Positions 40,516-49,595 are shown, counted from the first letter of the stretch. The stretch is DNA of 64,000 nucleotides from Bin87 sp965203855 (GCA_965203855.1 CBDBDN010000005.1:868001-932000); one strand, 5' to 3'. The notes: generated by a model from the sequence alone, not told the origin. Translations and numbers: made by a program.

Positions 40516-41904
40516 ATGACGGCAGTTACCGCAATCATCAGACGGCTGGAACGGCGGGCATTCGGCCCGGTGGACGGCGCGTCCGTGTCCGCCTTTCGCA
40601 TCCTGTTCGGCCTGCTGGGGCTGTTGGCGGTCATCCGATTTTTCGCCTACGGCTGGATTGATGCGCTCTACATTGCGCCCGCCCATCACTTTACTTATCC
40701 GGGGTTCGGCTGGGTACAGCCCTGGCCCGGCTGGGGAATGTACGCCCATTTTGCGGCGCTGGGCCTGTTGAGCATCGGCATTGCCGCCGGGTATCGCTGG
40801 CGTATCTGCGCCGCCCTTTTCGGCATCGGTTTTACCTATGTGGAACTGCTGGACCAGACTACCTACCTGAACCATTACTATCTGGCCAGCCTGCTGGCGC
40901 TGCTGCTGGCGGTTTTGCCGCTTTCCGGGCCGGCCGTACCCCGCTGGGCCATCTGGACGCTGCGCGGCCAAATCGGCATCGTCTATGTGTTCGCCGGCAT
41001 TGCCAAGCTGAACCCGGACTGGCTGATGCACGCGCTGCCGCTCCGCATCTGGCTGTACCAGCACGGCGATTTGCCGCTTGCCGGCCCCCTGCTGGCCGCA
41101 GCGGAGACGGCCTACATTATGAGCTGGGCCGGCGCGCTATTTGACCTGGCCGTAGTGACGGCCCTGCTGTGGCGGCGCACCCGGATTTTCGCCTACGCCG
41201 CGCTGGCGGCGTTCCATCTGCTTACCGGGCTGCTGTTTCCGCAGCTGGGGATTTTCCCCTGGCTGATGATCGCCGGCGCGCTGCTGTTCTTTCCCCCGGA
41301 GTGGCCCCGCCGTCTCTGGGCGCAGATACGCCGGCGCAAGTATGACGCCGCCGCTGCGCTGATGCCGCCGGCCCCCGCCCGGCGTGTCCGGCCTGTCCGG
41401 CGTACCTGGCCGGGTATCGGCAAAGCCGGCGCCGCTGCGTTGGCCCTCTTTGCCCTGCTGCAAATCGCCCTGCCGCTGCGCCATTACGCCTACCCCGGCA
41501 ATGTGCGCTGGACTGAGGAGGGCTATCGCTTGGCCTGGCGCGTAATGCTTTCCGAAAAGACCGGGTTCGTGCAGTACCGGGTACGCCATCCGGCCACCGG
41601 GCAAACCTGGACGGCATTCCCGGACGACTACCTGACGCCCTTGCAAACGGAACGAATGGCGATACAGCCGGCGCTGATTTTGCAGACGGCGCACATCATC
41701 GCCGCCGATTTCGCCGAGCGCGGCTACTCCGGCGTTGCCGTATATGCCGATGCCTGGGTTGCTTTCAACGGACGCCCCAACGCCCGGCTGATTGACCCGG
41801 AGGCCAACCTGGCCGCCATCAAACCCGGCCTGTCCCCGGCGCCCCGGCGATGGATACTGCCTTATGACGATGCCGCCGGCCGGGATGACTACGCCGGCCG
41901 TTAG
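40516..41904 (+). CDS. HTTM / vitamin K-dependent gamma-carboxylase-like membrane protein
   Basis: 462 residues. The N-terminal 230 residues contain several membrane helices with the HTTM landmarks AFRILFGLLGLLAVIRFF, LDQTTYLNHYYLASLLALLLAVLPL and GQIGIVYVFAGIAKLNPDWL, the last holding the Lys equivalent to the gamma-carboxylase base region. The C-terminal part (RWTEEGYRLAWRVMLSEKTGFVQYRVRHPATGQTW) is soluble. Bacterial relatives have unknown substrates. It is divergent from RdhA-like 1. ATG 40516 has no clear ribosome-binding site. Confidence 0.8.
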   Translation: MTAVTAIIRRLERRAFGPVDGASVSAFRILFGLLGLLAVIRFFAYGWIDALYIAPAHHFTYPGFGWVQPWPGWGMYAHFAALGLLSIGIAAGYRWRICAALFGIGFTYVELLDQTTYLNHYYLASLLALLLAVLPLSGPAVPRWAIWTLRGQIGIVYVFAGIAKLNPDWLMHALPLRIWLYQHGDLPLAGPLLAAAETAYIMSWAGALFDLAVVTALLWRRTRIFAYAALAAFHLLTGLLFPQLGIFPWLMIAGALLFFPPEWPRRLWAQIRRRKYDAAAALMPPAPARRVRPVRRTWPGIGKAGAAALALFALLQIALPLRHYAYPGNVRWTEEGYRLAWRVMLSEKTGFVQYRVRHPATGQTWTAFPDDYLTPLQTERMAIQPALILQTAHIIAADFAERGYSGVAVYADAWVAFNGRPNARLIDPEANLAAIKPGLSPAPRRWILPYDDAAGRDDYAGR

Positions 41905-41916
41905 CCGCCATCGCCA

Positions 41917-43113
41917 TCAGCCGCCATCACCGTCGGTATCCGCAAACCCCACCGACACGCCCAGCAGGCTGACCACTTCGGTGTTGAGGGCGCGCTGCAA
42001 TTCCTGCATTTGCCGGTAGGCGTGGCGCGCCGGCTCCGGGTCGGATATGATGGTCTCCGGCAGCGGTTCCGACAGCCCGTCCAATGCCGCCAATGCCGCC
42101 GCAAAGTGCGCCGTCATCCGGTCATCCGCATCGGGGGATATGCCGCGCACCAGGGCGCCTATTCCCGGCCCGGCGCCGCCGCCCCGGTACAAATCCTGCA
42201 TCCCCAATACCTGGTTGCGGATGTCGGCAATGGTGTTGTCGCCGGGGCCGGCCAGCAGAGCCTGCGGGTCGGGCGTCCCCCCGTCCATGCCGTTCCCGCC
42301 GCCCAGAGCCGCGCCCAGCCGCATATCGGTGATGCTGCGGGTCAGGAATACGGAATGCCGCACTACTTCGTCCACGGCGGCCTTGCCCAGCAGCGAACTG
42401 GCCGCGGTGCCGTTGAAATAGCCGGCATAGGCTTTGCCGTCGGCGTTGGCGCCCGTCCAGTCGGCCAGAATGCCGTCGGTTTCCGCAGCGGCTACTTGGC
42501 CCAGGGCCGTGAGATACTGGCAGCGGATGCCGTCGGCGGGCCGCAGCGCGGCGATAACGGCGGCGTCATTGTCATCTCCGGCGCCGGCGCCGTCGGCAAA
42601 AATGACATACTCAATTGCGCCCAAACCCCGCTGCGTAGAGGCCAGAAACTCCCGGACGTCGTTGGCAGTAACGGCGGCGCGCTCCGCCAGCATCGTCTCA
42701 ATACGCTCCGGCTCAACGGGCGCCCAGTCCAGCAGCGAGCGGGAACGGCGTTCCATCACCGGGCCGAACCAGAACGCTTGGGAACGCGTCCAGGGCGCGC
42801 GGGCCTCCCGCCAGGCGGCGCGCGCGGCGGCCAGCGTATCCGGCGTCGGGTTGGCGCAGAGAGTATTCAAGGCATCCCACAAGCCGTCCGTCTCGGCGGC
42901 GACGGCCTGAAAGCGCGGCACGATTACGGCATCGGTCAGGTTGACCAATACCTCTTGCCGCGATACCGAACCGGCATCCGACGGCGCCGGCGTTGACGCT
43001 GTCGGCGCTTCGGTTAAGGCGTCAACCGGCGGCGCGGGCGGCGCCGATACGGCGCAAGCGACTGCCGCCAGCGGGCAAATCAGCGCAGCGGCGATGATGG
43101 CAAGAATACGCAT
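41917..43113 (-). CDS. Imelysin (M75-type)/IrpA-like lipoprotein, variant motif
   Basis: 398 residues. MRILAIIAAALICPLAAVAC ends in a lipobox AVAC, followed by a Pro/Thr-rich linker. The helical domain carries AWREARAPWTRSQAFWFGPV and TQRGLGAIEYVIFAD, corresponding to the GxHxxE motif of imelysin, but the His is replaced by Gly. Family members act in iron acquisition. ATG 43113 was chosen over 43149 because of the signal peptide. It is the last gene of the imelysin-diheme-imelysin operon. Confidence 0.8.
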   Translation of the reverse strand: MRILAIIAAALICPLAAVACAVSAPPAPPVDALTEAPTASTPAPSDAGSVSRQEVLVNLTDAVIVPRFQAVAAETDGLWDALNTLCANPTPDTLAAARAAWREARAPWTRSQAFWFGPVMERRSRSLLDWAPVEPERIETMLAERAAVTANDVREFLASTQRGLGAIEYVIFADGAGAGDDNDAAVIAALRPADGIRCQYLTALGQVAAAETDGILADWTGANADGKAYAGYFNGTAASSLLGKAAVDEVVRHSVFLTRSITDMRLGAALGGGNGMDGGTPDPQALLAGPGDNTIADIRNQVLGMQDLYRGGGAGPGIGALVRGISPDADDRMTAHFAAALAALDGLSEPLPETIISDPEPARHAYRQMQELQRALNTEVVSLLGVSVGFADTDGDGG

Positions 43114-43161
43114 TTTCAACGACTCCGGCTCATCGGGACTTAATTTCACCGGGACTTGATT

Positions 43162-44670
43162 TCACAGAGATTCCAGGAAACGCAGCACGGCTTCCCGTTC
43201 TGCGCGGGACATATTGCGGAACGCTTCCCGCGCCGCCAAACCCTCGCCGTCGTGCCACAGGATGGCCTCGGCGATGCTGCGCGCGCGCCCGTCGTGCAGC
43301 AGACGGGTATGGCCGTTCACATTATCCAGCAGCCCGATGCCCCACAACGGCGGCGTGCGCCATTCCCGGCCATTAGCCCGGAAATCAGGTCGCCCGTCGG
43401 CCAGACCTTCCCCCATGTCGTGCAGCAGCAGGTCGGTGTAGGGCAGGATGGCCTGGTTAGACAGGGCAGCCACCGGATGCTCTCCGGTGGTATAGCGCGG
43501 CGTATGGCAGGCGGCGCAGCCCGCTTGCAGAAACAGCCCGGCGCCCTGCCGTACCTGCGGGTCTGCCACATCCCGCATCGCCGGCACGGCCAGCGTCTGG
43601 TTGTAGAACGCTACTTGAGCCAGCCGTTCAGCGGGGATTTCCGGGGCGCCGCCGTTGGGCGCCGCCTGGCATTCGGTTTGCGCCGCCGGGCAGTTTTCAT
43701 CGGGGAACAGCGGCGAAGTGATGCCGATGTCGCCCAGAAAAGCGCCGGCTACCTGCTGTTCCACCGTCGCTACATTCGCTTTCCAGCCGAACCGCCCCAA
43801 GGCCGGCCCGCCGCGGCGCGTGTCCCAAACCATGTTGGGACGGCCCGAAATGCCGTCGCCGTCGGCGTCATCCGGGTCGGACATCGCCAGAATGTCCGGC
43901 TCCGGTATCGCCTCCAGCAGACCGGCCCCGAAAGTAACCGGCGCAATGCGCGGCGACACCATCGCATCGGGATGCAGCGGCCCGAATTTCAGGTCGGCGA
44001 AAGAATAGCGGGGCGATAGCAGTGTGTACGGTTCGCCGTCCCCGTAAGCCCCATGGATTACATCGTAGGCGATGCGAAAGCGGCCCTCGGCCGGCGCCGT
44101 CAGTATTGCCCGATCTTGCAGCTGCCCGCCATAGTTGGGGTCGGGCAATGGGCCGCCGTTGGCGTCCGTTCCGGGTATGCTGATGCGAAACAGCAGTCCC
44201 CGTTCCGGGTCATAGTCGTCCAGCGGCGGACGCCCCCGCCCGTCCAGCACATGGCAGGATGAGCAGGATTGCGCGTTGAAAGTGGGGCCGAGGCCGTCCC
44301 GGGCCGCAGTGGACGCCGGCGCCGTTACCCAGTTCTGCTCAAAAAAGCTGTCGCCAACCTCAAAAGTGCGCCGTTCCAGGTTAGTCAAATTGCGGGCGGA
44401 GAAACTGAAAGCGTTGCGGTTGTCCGCAAAGGCGGTAGTTGCGCCGCCCAGCAGTTCGGTTAGCAGGGCGTCAATCGCGGCGTCATTAATCGCCGCGTCA
44501 TCAGTCTGCCGGGATTCGGTAGCCGCGCGCTGCGCCAGCAGGCCGGCCAGCGCCAGCAGGGCAATGACGCCAATGACGGCGGCAAAGCCGTACCGCCGCG
44601 CATCCTGATTACGGACGGCGGAGATACGACTTTGCCGCGCGCTTTGCGATATAGTGGATTCGTCGGCCAT
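43162..44670 (-). CDS. Di-heme oxidoreductase (DUF1111/DHOR family)
   Basis: 502 residues. An N-terminal helix (YGFAAVIGVIALLALAGLLA) anchors it at the membrane. Two c-type haem motifs are present: SCSSCHVLDGRGRPP (about residue 136) and GCAACHTPRYTTGEHP (about residue 383). FWKANVATVEQQVAGAF-like and GLLDNVNGHTRLLHDGRARSIAEAILWHDGE are DHOR landmarks. These proteins are peroxidase-like and are commonly encoded next to imelysins. It lies between the two imelysin genes, suggesting an extracytoplasmic redox step, probably on iron. Confidence 0.88.
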   Translation of the reverse strand: MADESTISQSARQSRISAVRNQDARRYGFAAVIGVIALLALAGLLAQRAATESRQTDDAAINDAAIDALLTELLGGATTAFADNRNAFSFSARNLTNLERRTFEVGDSFFEQNWVTAPASTAARDGLGPTFNAQSCSSCHVLDGRGRPPLDDYDPERGLLFRISIPGTDANGGPLPDPNYGGQLQDRAILTAPAEGRFRIAYDVIHGAYGDGEPYTLLSPRYSFADLKFGPLHPDAMVSPRIAPVTFGAGLLEAIPEPDILAMSDPDDADGDGISGRPNMVWDTRRGGPALGRFGWKANVATVEQQVAGAFLGDIGITSPLFPDENCPAAQTECQAAPNGGAPEIPAERLAQVAFYNQTLAVPAMRDVADPQVRQGAGLFLQAGCAACHTPRYTTGEHPVAALSNQAILPYTDLLLHDMGEGLADGRPDFRANGREWRTPPLWGIGLLDNVNGHTRLLHDGRARSIAEAILWHDGEGLAAREAFRNMSRAEREAVLRFLESL

Positions 44671-44705
44671 CGCTCGGCCCGGTTAGCGCAGCTGATGGGC
44701 AGACG

Positions 44706-45911
44706 CTAGCTGACGCTGATGGTAACGCCAACGGCGGTAGCGGCGGCCACGATGGTATCGGTCTGCCGCTCCAGCGCCTCGATAGTAAGCAGCACCTGCG
44801 CGCGGCCCGGCGCGCTGTTGGGCGTGTCGCTGCCCAGATGCTGGTCAAAGGGGGCCGGTATCTGCCGCGCCAGCGCTACGCTGGACGACACTTCCGCCGC
44901 CAGCCGCATCGCCAAGGCTTCATCCTCAACCGCTACCAGATCCAGGATGCCCGGCCCGGAAACCGTGCCGTAGTCCCCGGTAAGCACTACCTGAATGCCG
45001 ACGGCGTTGCCCACAATGTCGGCGGTAGTGTTGTCCGAGAAGCAGGAATGCTCATCCTCTTGGGAACGCGCTTCGTAAGCCACGGTCATCCGCTCGCCGG
45101 CCAGTTCGCCCCGGCTCAGCTCGCCGATGCCGGTAATGATGTTGGTCAGGGCGGCATTGCTGTCCAGCGCCATAAACTCGGCGCGATAGTTGCCGGCTTG
45201 TCCCGGCGCCCAGGCGTCCACCATATCCTGCAAATGCCCCAGCAGGACATCGGATGCGGTAGCCAGGTAAATGCCGCGGCGGTCGGCGTTGTCGGCGGTA
45301 GTGTAGTCCGACACCGGGCGGTCGCCAGGGCCGTTGGCATTCAGGTCCTGCCCCCAGAGCAGGAACTCAATGGCGTGCCAGCCGGTAGAGACATTTTCCT
45401 CGCCGCCTTCCTCGTTGAGGGAAACAATCAGCTCAGCGTTGATGGTCGGGTACTCGTCGGGCATATTGATGATGCCGGCGGTGGGGTTACCGTCCACATA
45501 GTCAACATAGGATTCGTCCATCGGCCAGGCGTTGAGCAGCCCTTCCGGGCCGTTTTCCTCGTTGTCAATGGGGCCGCTGTAGAAACGGAACGCCTCGGTG
45601 GGGCCGTAGTCGTCGCGGGCGCGCAGCCAGGCGCGTTTGGCGGCTTCCAGCGTGGCCGGCGTCGGATCCGCCAGGAAAGCGTCAATGGCGACATCCATCA
45701 CCCGCGCCGACCGCAGGCTTTCCGAATAGAGGGCGTGTACGCCGGCGGCGTAGTTGGCAACCACTTCCGCTTTCAGGGCGGCCACATCCACTTCGGGTTC
45801 GGCCGGCATCGCCGGGGCCGGGGGCGCCGGGGGCGGCTGCTGGGTGCAGGCCAGCGCCATCAGGAACAGGCACAGTCCCAAAGCGACAATCACGATCGGG
45901 GTTCTACGCAT
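44706..45911 (-). CDS. Imelysin (M75/IrpA-like) lipoprotein
   Basis: 401 residues. MRRTPIVIVALGLCLFLMALAC is a signal peptide with lipobox ALAC, then a Pro/Ala linker. The helical body contains VSTGWHAIEFLLWGQDLNANGPGDRP, the classical GxHxxE motif (Gly-Trp-His-Ala-Ile-Glu) of imelysin. FYSGPIDNEENGPEGLLNAWPMDE is also typical of the family. It is the first gene of the operon. Such proteins bind iron at the cell surface, often under Fur control. Confidence 0.9.
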   Translation of the reverse strand: MRRTPIVIVALGLCLFLMALACTQQPPPAPPAPAMPAEPEVDVAALKAEVVANYAAGVHALYSESLRSARVMDVAIDAFLADPTPATLEAAKRAWLRARDDYGPTEAFRFYSGPIDNEENGPEGLLNAWPMDESYVDYVDGNPTAGIINMPDEYPTINAELIVSLNEEGGEENVSTGWHAIEFLLWGQDLNANGPGDRPVSDYTTADNADRRGIYLATASDVLLGHLQDMVDAWAPGQAGNYRAEFMALDSNAALTNIITGIGELSRGELAGERMTVAYEARSQEDEHSCFSDNTTADIVGNAVGIQVVLTGDYGTVSGPGILDLVAVEDEALAMRLAAEVSSSVALARQIPAPFDQHLGSDTPNSAPGRAQVLLTIEALERQTDTIVAAATAVGVTISVS

Positions 45912-46003
45912 CGGCTACCTCCGCAGGTAAGCGGACGCCTTTATTGCGCCGGCGCTGAATGCAGTCTGTACGCCGGCATCCGTGCAGTCCGCAGATAGCC
46001 GTT

Positions 46004-46056
46004 ATTTTGTATGCACTTATTTTATTTGTCAAGCGCTAGATAGCAGATATTCAATG
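46004..46056 (-). promoter_or_regulatory. Promoter and candidate Fur-like half-site of the imelysin operon
   Basis: On the minus strand TTGACA is followed 17 bp later by CAAAAT, in an A/T-rich patch unusual for this genome. GATAATGA lies about 17 bp upstream of the -35 and resembles half of a Fur box. A second half is weak, so Fur control is only suggested. Confidence 0.5.
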
Positions 46057-46132
46057 CGTCATTATCAATTTAATAAATTCAGCGGTAGCCCGCCGATTCG
46101 CTTGTACTATGCCCGCGATAAAGGCGATAGAA

Positions 46133-46165
46133 AAAGGGCCGGCGGGTACAATCCGCCGGCCCTTT
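46133..46165 (-). terminator. Hairpin terminator of the aminotransferase gene
   Basis: A 13-bp perfect stem (AAAGGGCCGGCGG with its complement) and a 7-nt loop, followed on the minus strand by CTATCG and a weak T-run, immediately downstream of the aminotransferase stop. Confidence 0.7.
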
Positions 46166-46190
46166 GGCCGGTCGTATTGGCGCAGCGCAG

Positions 46191-47483
46191 TCAGGCGGAG
46201 CCGACTCCGCCGGCGTCAAGCGCGGCCGCCAGCCGGCGCAGCCCCTCAATAATCTCGTCGGTTTCGTACAGCGAAATGGCGATGCGGAGGGCGCTGCGAA
46301 ATCCGCCAACTGCGGAGAAAGCGGTTCCCGGACGATAGGAAACGCCGGCCGCCTGCGCCGCCGGCAGCAAAGCTGCGGCGTCAACGCCGGCATCCCGCAG
46401 CGTAAGCCAGAAAAAATAGCCGCCGCCCGGCGCCGTAAAAGCGATGCGGTCGGACAATTCGGCGCGCAGCATCGCCGCCACGGCAGCGCGCCGTTCCCCA
46501 TAAACGCGGCGCAGCCCGGCGATGTTTTCCTGCAACAGCCCCAGCTCCAGCATCGTATGCGCCAGCGTCGCGGCGAAATGGTTCAGCCCGCCTCCGCTGG
46601 CCGTCAATCCCGCATCTGCAAAGCGTCGGATGACGCCCGGCGCCGCTTGCAGCCAGCCCAGCCGCAGGCCCGGCGCCAGTATCTTGGAAAACGAACCCAA
46701 AGCGATGACGCCGCCGGAGTCGGCATCGTCCCGCAGATCCATTGCCAGCATCGCCATTGGCGGCGGCGGCGGCGGGCCGTAGTGCAGCAGCTGATAGACT
46801 TCATCGGCCAGGATGGTGAAGTCGTAGCGCCGGGCTAACTCAATCAGCCGATGACGGCGTTCCAAGGATAGCACCGACCCGTTGGGGTTCTGGTAGGCGG
46901 GGATGGTGTAGAGCAGGCGCGGACGCAGCCCGTCCCGCAGCATCCGTTCCAATGCGGCGGTGTCCAGGCCGTCGGCGTCGGCCGGCACGCTGGCAATCCG
47001 CAGGCCGTGGTCGCGGAAAATCTGCCCAATCAGATAGTAGGTAGGTTCCTCAACCAGCACGGTATCGCCCGGCGCGGCATACAAAGTAGCGGCCAGGTCA
47101 ATCGCCTGGGATGCGCCGGCGGTAAGGAACAGCGATGCCGGGCTGACGACCCCGCCGCCATAAGCCTCTTGCGATGACAGATGGGCCGCCAAAGATTCCA
47201 GCAGTGGCCCATAACCCTGCGTAGCGCCATACTGCAAGGGCACGGCGGCGGTTAGGGCCGACTCCGGGCGCGTCAGCATATGTTGAGCGGCAGCGGCCAT
47301 AGCATCCACCGGATGCAGCCGCGCCGAAGGATGCCCCCAACCCAGATCAATAACGCCGTCGGGGATGGAGATTAGGAGGGATGGGAGGGTGGGGGGCATA
47401 AATGCACCGTCGGCAAGCGCAAAGCGGGCTAGTTCTGACAAACCGCTGCCAAAACGCCGGATGTGGTCTATACTATCAGACAA
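46191..47483 (-). CDS. PLP-dependent aminotransferase (class I/II, fold type I)
   Basis: 430 residues if begun at the TTG at 47483; an ATG at 47399 would give 402. Neither has a clear ribosome-binding site. Landmarks are PLQYGATQGYGPLLESLAAHL, SLFLTAGASQAIDLAATLYAAPGDTVLVEEPTYY, YTIPAYQNPNGSVLSLERR, ILADEVYQLL and the PLP lysine in GSFSKILAPGLRLGWLQ. This combination is that of 2-aminoadipate/valine-pyruvate-type aminotransferases, related to the MocR aminotransferase domain but without the helix-turn-helix. The substrate is unknown. Confidence 0.88.
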   Translation of the reverse strand: MSDSIDHIRRFGSGLSELARFALADGAFMPPTLPSLLISIPDGVIDLGWGHPSARLHPVDAMAAAAQHMLTRPESALTAAVPLQYGATQGYGPLLESLAAHLSSQEAYGGGVVSPASLFLTAGASQAIDLAATLYAAPGDTVLVEEPTYYLIGQIFRDHGLRIASVPADADGLDTAALERMLRDGLRPRLLYTIPAYQNPNGSVLSLERRHRLIELARRYDFTILADEVYQLLHYGPPPPPPMAMLAMDLRDDADSGGVIALGSFSKILAPGLRLGWLQAAPGVIRRFADAGLTASGGGLNHFAATLAHTMLELGLLQENIAGLRRVYGERRAAVAAMLRAELSDRIAFTAPGGGYFFWLTLRDAGVDAAALLPAAQAAGVSYRPGTAFSAVGGFRSALRIAISLYETDEIIEGLRRLAAALDAGGVGSA

Positions 47484-47511
47484 CTGCCGATGCTGAACTG
47501 GACGGGCAACG

Positions 47512-47916
47512 ATGAACGAATACCTACCGCATTCCTATGACGCCGCGATGGTTGCGGCGGTTGCGCCTACGGCGGGGCAGTCGCTGCTCACGCAGCTGGA
47601 TTCATTGCAACACACGCCTGAATCGGAACGCTGGCCTACTGCTGACTGGCCCAGCGAGCGGGCTTTTGCGGATGCCCGTTCATTTATCCGGCATTTACCA
47701 ACCGGCCCCATCCTGATGCCTAACATGGGGTTGGCCGATGACGGCGAGATTAGCTTCCTTTGGGACAGCGACGCCGTTCACATTGACTTGGGAATGTACG
47801 GCACGGGTACGTTTTCTTACTTCGCGCGTACCGGCGACGGGCAGAAATTCTACGGCGACGATTGCCTGGCGACGCTCGGTTTGCCCGCCGATATAGCCCG
47901 TCTCATCCAGGCATGA
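47512..47916 (+). CDS. Hypothetical protein, first gene of an overlapping pair
   Basis: 134 residues, not recognised. It is acidic and ends in EISFLWDSDAVHIDLGMYGTGTFSYFARTGDGQKFYGDD, a set of alternating hydrophobic strands with glycine turns, so the second half is probably beta-rich. TATACT lies about 40 bp upstream. Its stop TGA overlaps the ATG of the next gene (ATGA), so translation is coupled. The arrangement resembles two-gene toxin-antitoxin or immunity modules, but no family motif supports this. Confidence 0.6.
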   Translation: MNEYLPHSYDAAMVAAVAPTAGQSLLTQLDSLQHTPESERWPTADWPSERAFADARSFIRHLPTGPILMPNMGLADDGEISFLWDSDAVHIDLGMYGTGTFSYFARTGDGQKFYGDDCLATLGLPADIARLIQA

Positions 47917-48422
47917 ATTATCAATTGCACGCCGCTCCGCTCCATCTTGATGAAAGCCTCAGCGCGGCGCCCGATTTTTCGCCGGGTATTGTGCAGGACG
48001 ACGAGCGTCTCCTGCGCGCCCTGTTCAACCCGGAACACATCAGACAAGGGCAATTGCTGGACCGGGCAATTCCAGTAAAAGACCTGCGCGAAAGAGGATT
48101 TTCGGTAGATCGCGCTACCTATGTCACGCGCGCATTGGTGCAATCAAAGATCGACGGTACTCTGTCCCGGCCGCGTCAAGGGCGGCCTTGGATTGGCGAG
48201 GGCATAGCGATATTAATCACGGCTGAAATCCGCAATCTGCTTGTTGATGAACAGCAGGCTTTTGTCGTAATTGACACGGCTACTACCGACAATCCGGGCC
48301 ACGCGTCTATCTACGCGGCGCAGCCCGGCAAAAAGGAATCGCAAGTCCGTGAGCTACGCGGGCTGCTATTGCCTCTGCTGGAAAATCGTTGCTCCTTGCA
48401 GGAAGCATTCAGGAACCGCTAA
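47913..48422 (+). CDS. Hypothetical protein, second gene of an overlapping pair
   Basis: 169 residues, not recognised. The first half is helical (DFSPGIVQDDERLLRALFNPEHI, PVKDLRERGFSVDRATYVTRALV). The second half has RPWIGEGIAILITAEIRNLLVDEQQAFVVIDTATTDNPGHASIYAA, a possible small alpha/beta domain, then LRGLLLPLLENRCSLQEAF. ATG 47913 overlaps the preceding stop. The pair sits next to an adenine methylase gene, which makes a defence or conflict role worth considering, but nothing in the sequence establishes it. Confidence 0.6.
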   Translation: MNYQLHAAPLHLDESLSAAPDFSPGIVQDDERLLRALFNPEHIRQGQLLDRAIPVKDLRERGFSVDRATYVTRALVQSKIDGTLSRPRQGRPWIGEGIAILITAEIRNLLVDEQQAFVVIDTATTDNPGHASIYAAQPGKKESQVRELRGLLLPLLENRCSLQEAFRNR

Positions 48423-48476
48423 TAAGCCAGCGGGAGGGCTTGCCGGCCGGCGCCATAGCTCTCCGGCCGGGCGTCC

Positions 48477-49490
48477 TTATACCCCTAAAATCAGCAATTC
48501 GTGCGACGCTTTGACATGATCCATCTCGGCTTCAATGCGGTTCTTGCCAATGCGGGTTTCGCCCTGCCCCAGCGTGTACTGCCATTCAACCTCAATGATG
48601 GCGCAGTCGGAGTACCATTCCCGCACCGTTTGGCAGTCGTTGTAGGAAAGGATGAAACCGCCCCGATGCCGGCGCAGCAAATCACGCAGCGCGGCGTGGT
48701 CAAATCCCTTGTGATGCACCGGAAAGTTGCGCTGCGGGTAGATGCCCCGAAACATCCGGCTGTGCCCGTCCAGGTAATACGGCGGGTCGCAGTACAGAAA
48801 ATCGTTGCGATGGCGGGGGATGGTTTCCCGAAAATCGCCTTGCTCAACCGACAGGGTAGGGCAGTCAAAATCCCGCACTTTGCAAAGCAAGCTGTGAAAG
48901 CGGGCCGGTTCCTCGTAGATGCGCGACATCCAGCCCAGGAAACCGGGGCCGTAGGAAAGGTTGTGATTGAACCAGTAATGCGCCGCCAGTTCCATACGGT
49001 CGGCGAACGGTTCCTCTTGCGTCCATTGGCGCTTTAGCCGTGCCTTGACGGCGCGGTAAGTCTCTTGCGTCGGCGCCCATTGCGAAATGCGTTCCGCCAA
49101 AGCGACCGGGGCGCTCAACTGGACTTGCCAGTAATTCGTCAGTATGTCAAACACGTCGTAGCCTTGCACACGCATACCCAGCTCCCGGGCGCAGGCGATT
49201 TCAACGGCGCCGCCGCCGATAAACGGCGATACCAGAGCGTCAACATCATCCGGCAGGCGCTCAATGATATGGCCCACCCCCAAGGTTTTGCCGCCGGCAT
49301 AACGCAGCGGCCCGCCCGGATAGCGACGATATTTGTACTTGCCTTTCCCCCGCAAGGATTGCAGAAAATCGTCTTGCGCCGCGTACTGGCGGAACAGCGG
49401 CTGCGTATCCCGGATATTGGCTATATTGGCCGTTGGGGATGCGCCGGCCGGCAATCGGCAAGGCGGGTTTGCAGTAGGGGCGAGGGCCAT
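48477..49490 (-). CDS. DNA adenine methyltransferase (Dam-like, D12 class)
   Basis: 337 residues. FIGGGAVEIACARELG holds the SAM-binding FxGxG, preceded by PLRYAGGK, and DFLYCDPPYYLDG holds the catalytic DPPY. GFILSYNDCQTVREWYSDC is the C-terminal family segment. The protein methylates adenine N6 in a short DNA site. No restriction endonuclease gene is adjacent, so it looks like an orphan methylase, with roles in repair, replication or regulation. AGGATT precedes ATG 49490. Confidence 0.87.
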   Translation of the reverse strand: MALAPTANPPCRLPAGASPTANIANIRDTQPLFRQYAAQDDFLQSLRGKGKYKYRRYPGGPLRYAGGKTLGVGHIIERLPDDVDALVSPFIGGGAVEIACARELGMRVQGYDVFDILTNYWQVQLSAPVALAERISQWAPTQETYRAVKARLKRQWTQEEPFADRMELAAHYWFNHNLSYGPGFLGWMSRIYEEPARFHSLLCKVRDFDCPTLSVEQGDFRETIPRHRNDFLYCDPPYYLDGHSRMFRGIYPQRNFPVHHKGFDHAALRDLLRRHRGGFILSYNDCQTVREWYSDCAIIEVEWQYTLGQGETRIGKNRIEAEMDHVKASHELLILGV

Positions 49491-49529
49491 AGGAATCCTG
49501 GTCCAATTTCAATGGGCAATACTGATAAA

Positions 49530-49559
49530 GGCCGGCGGGAGGCTTGCCCCCCGCCGGCC
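49530..49559 (-). terminator. Hairpin terminator of rdhA-like 2
   Basis: A 10-bp perfect stem (GGCCGGCGGG with its complement) and a 10-nt loop, downstream of the minus-strand rdhA-like gene, followed by CTTTATCAG on the minus strand. Confidence 0.6.
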
Positions 49560-49595
49560 CTCTGTGCCGGTCGGCGTGGTGAGGTTTTCGGACTG

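Noticed and set aside
46040..46070. A complete Fur box upstream of the imelysin operon
   Set aside because: Only the first eight bases match the consensus well; the second half is poor, so I list it only as a weak half-site.
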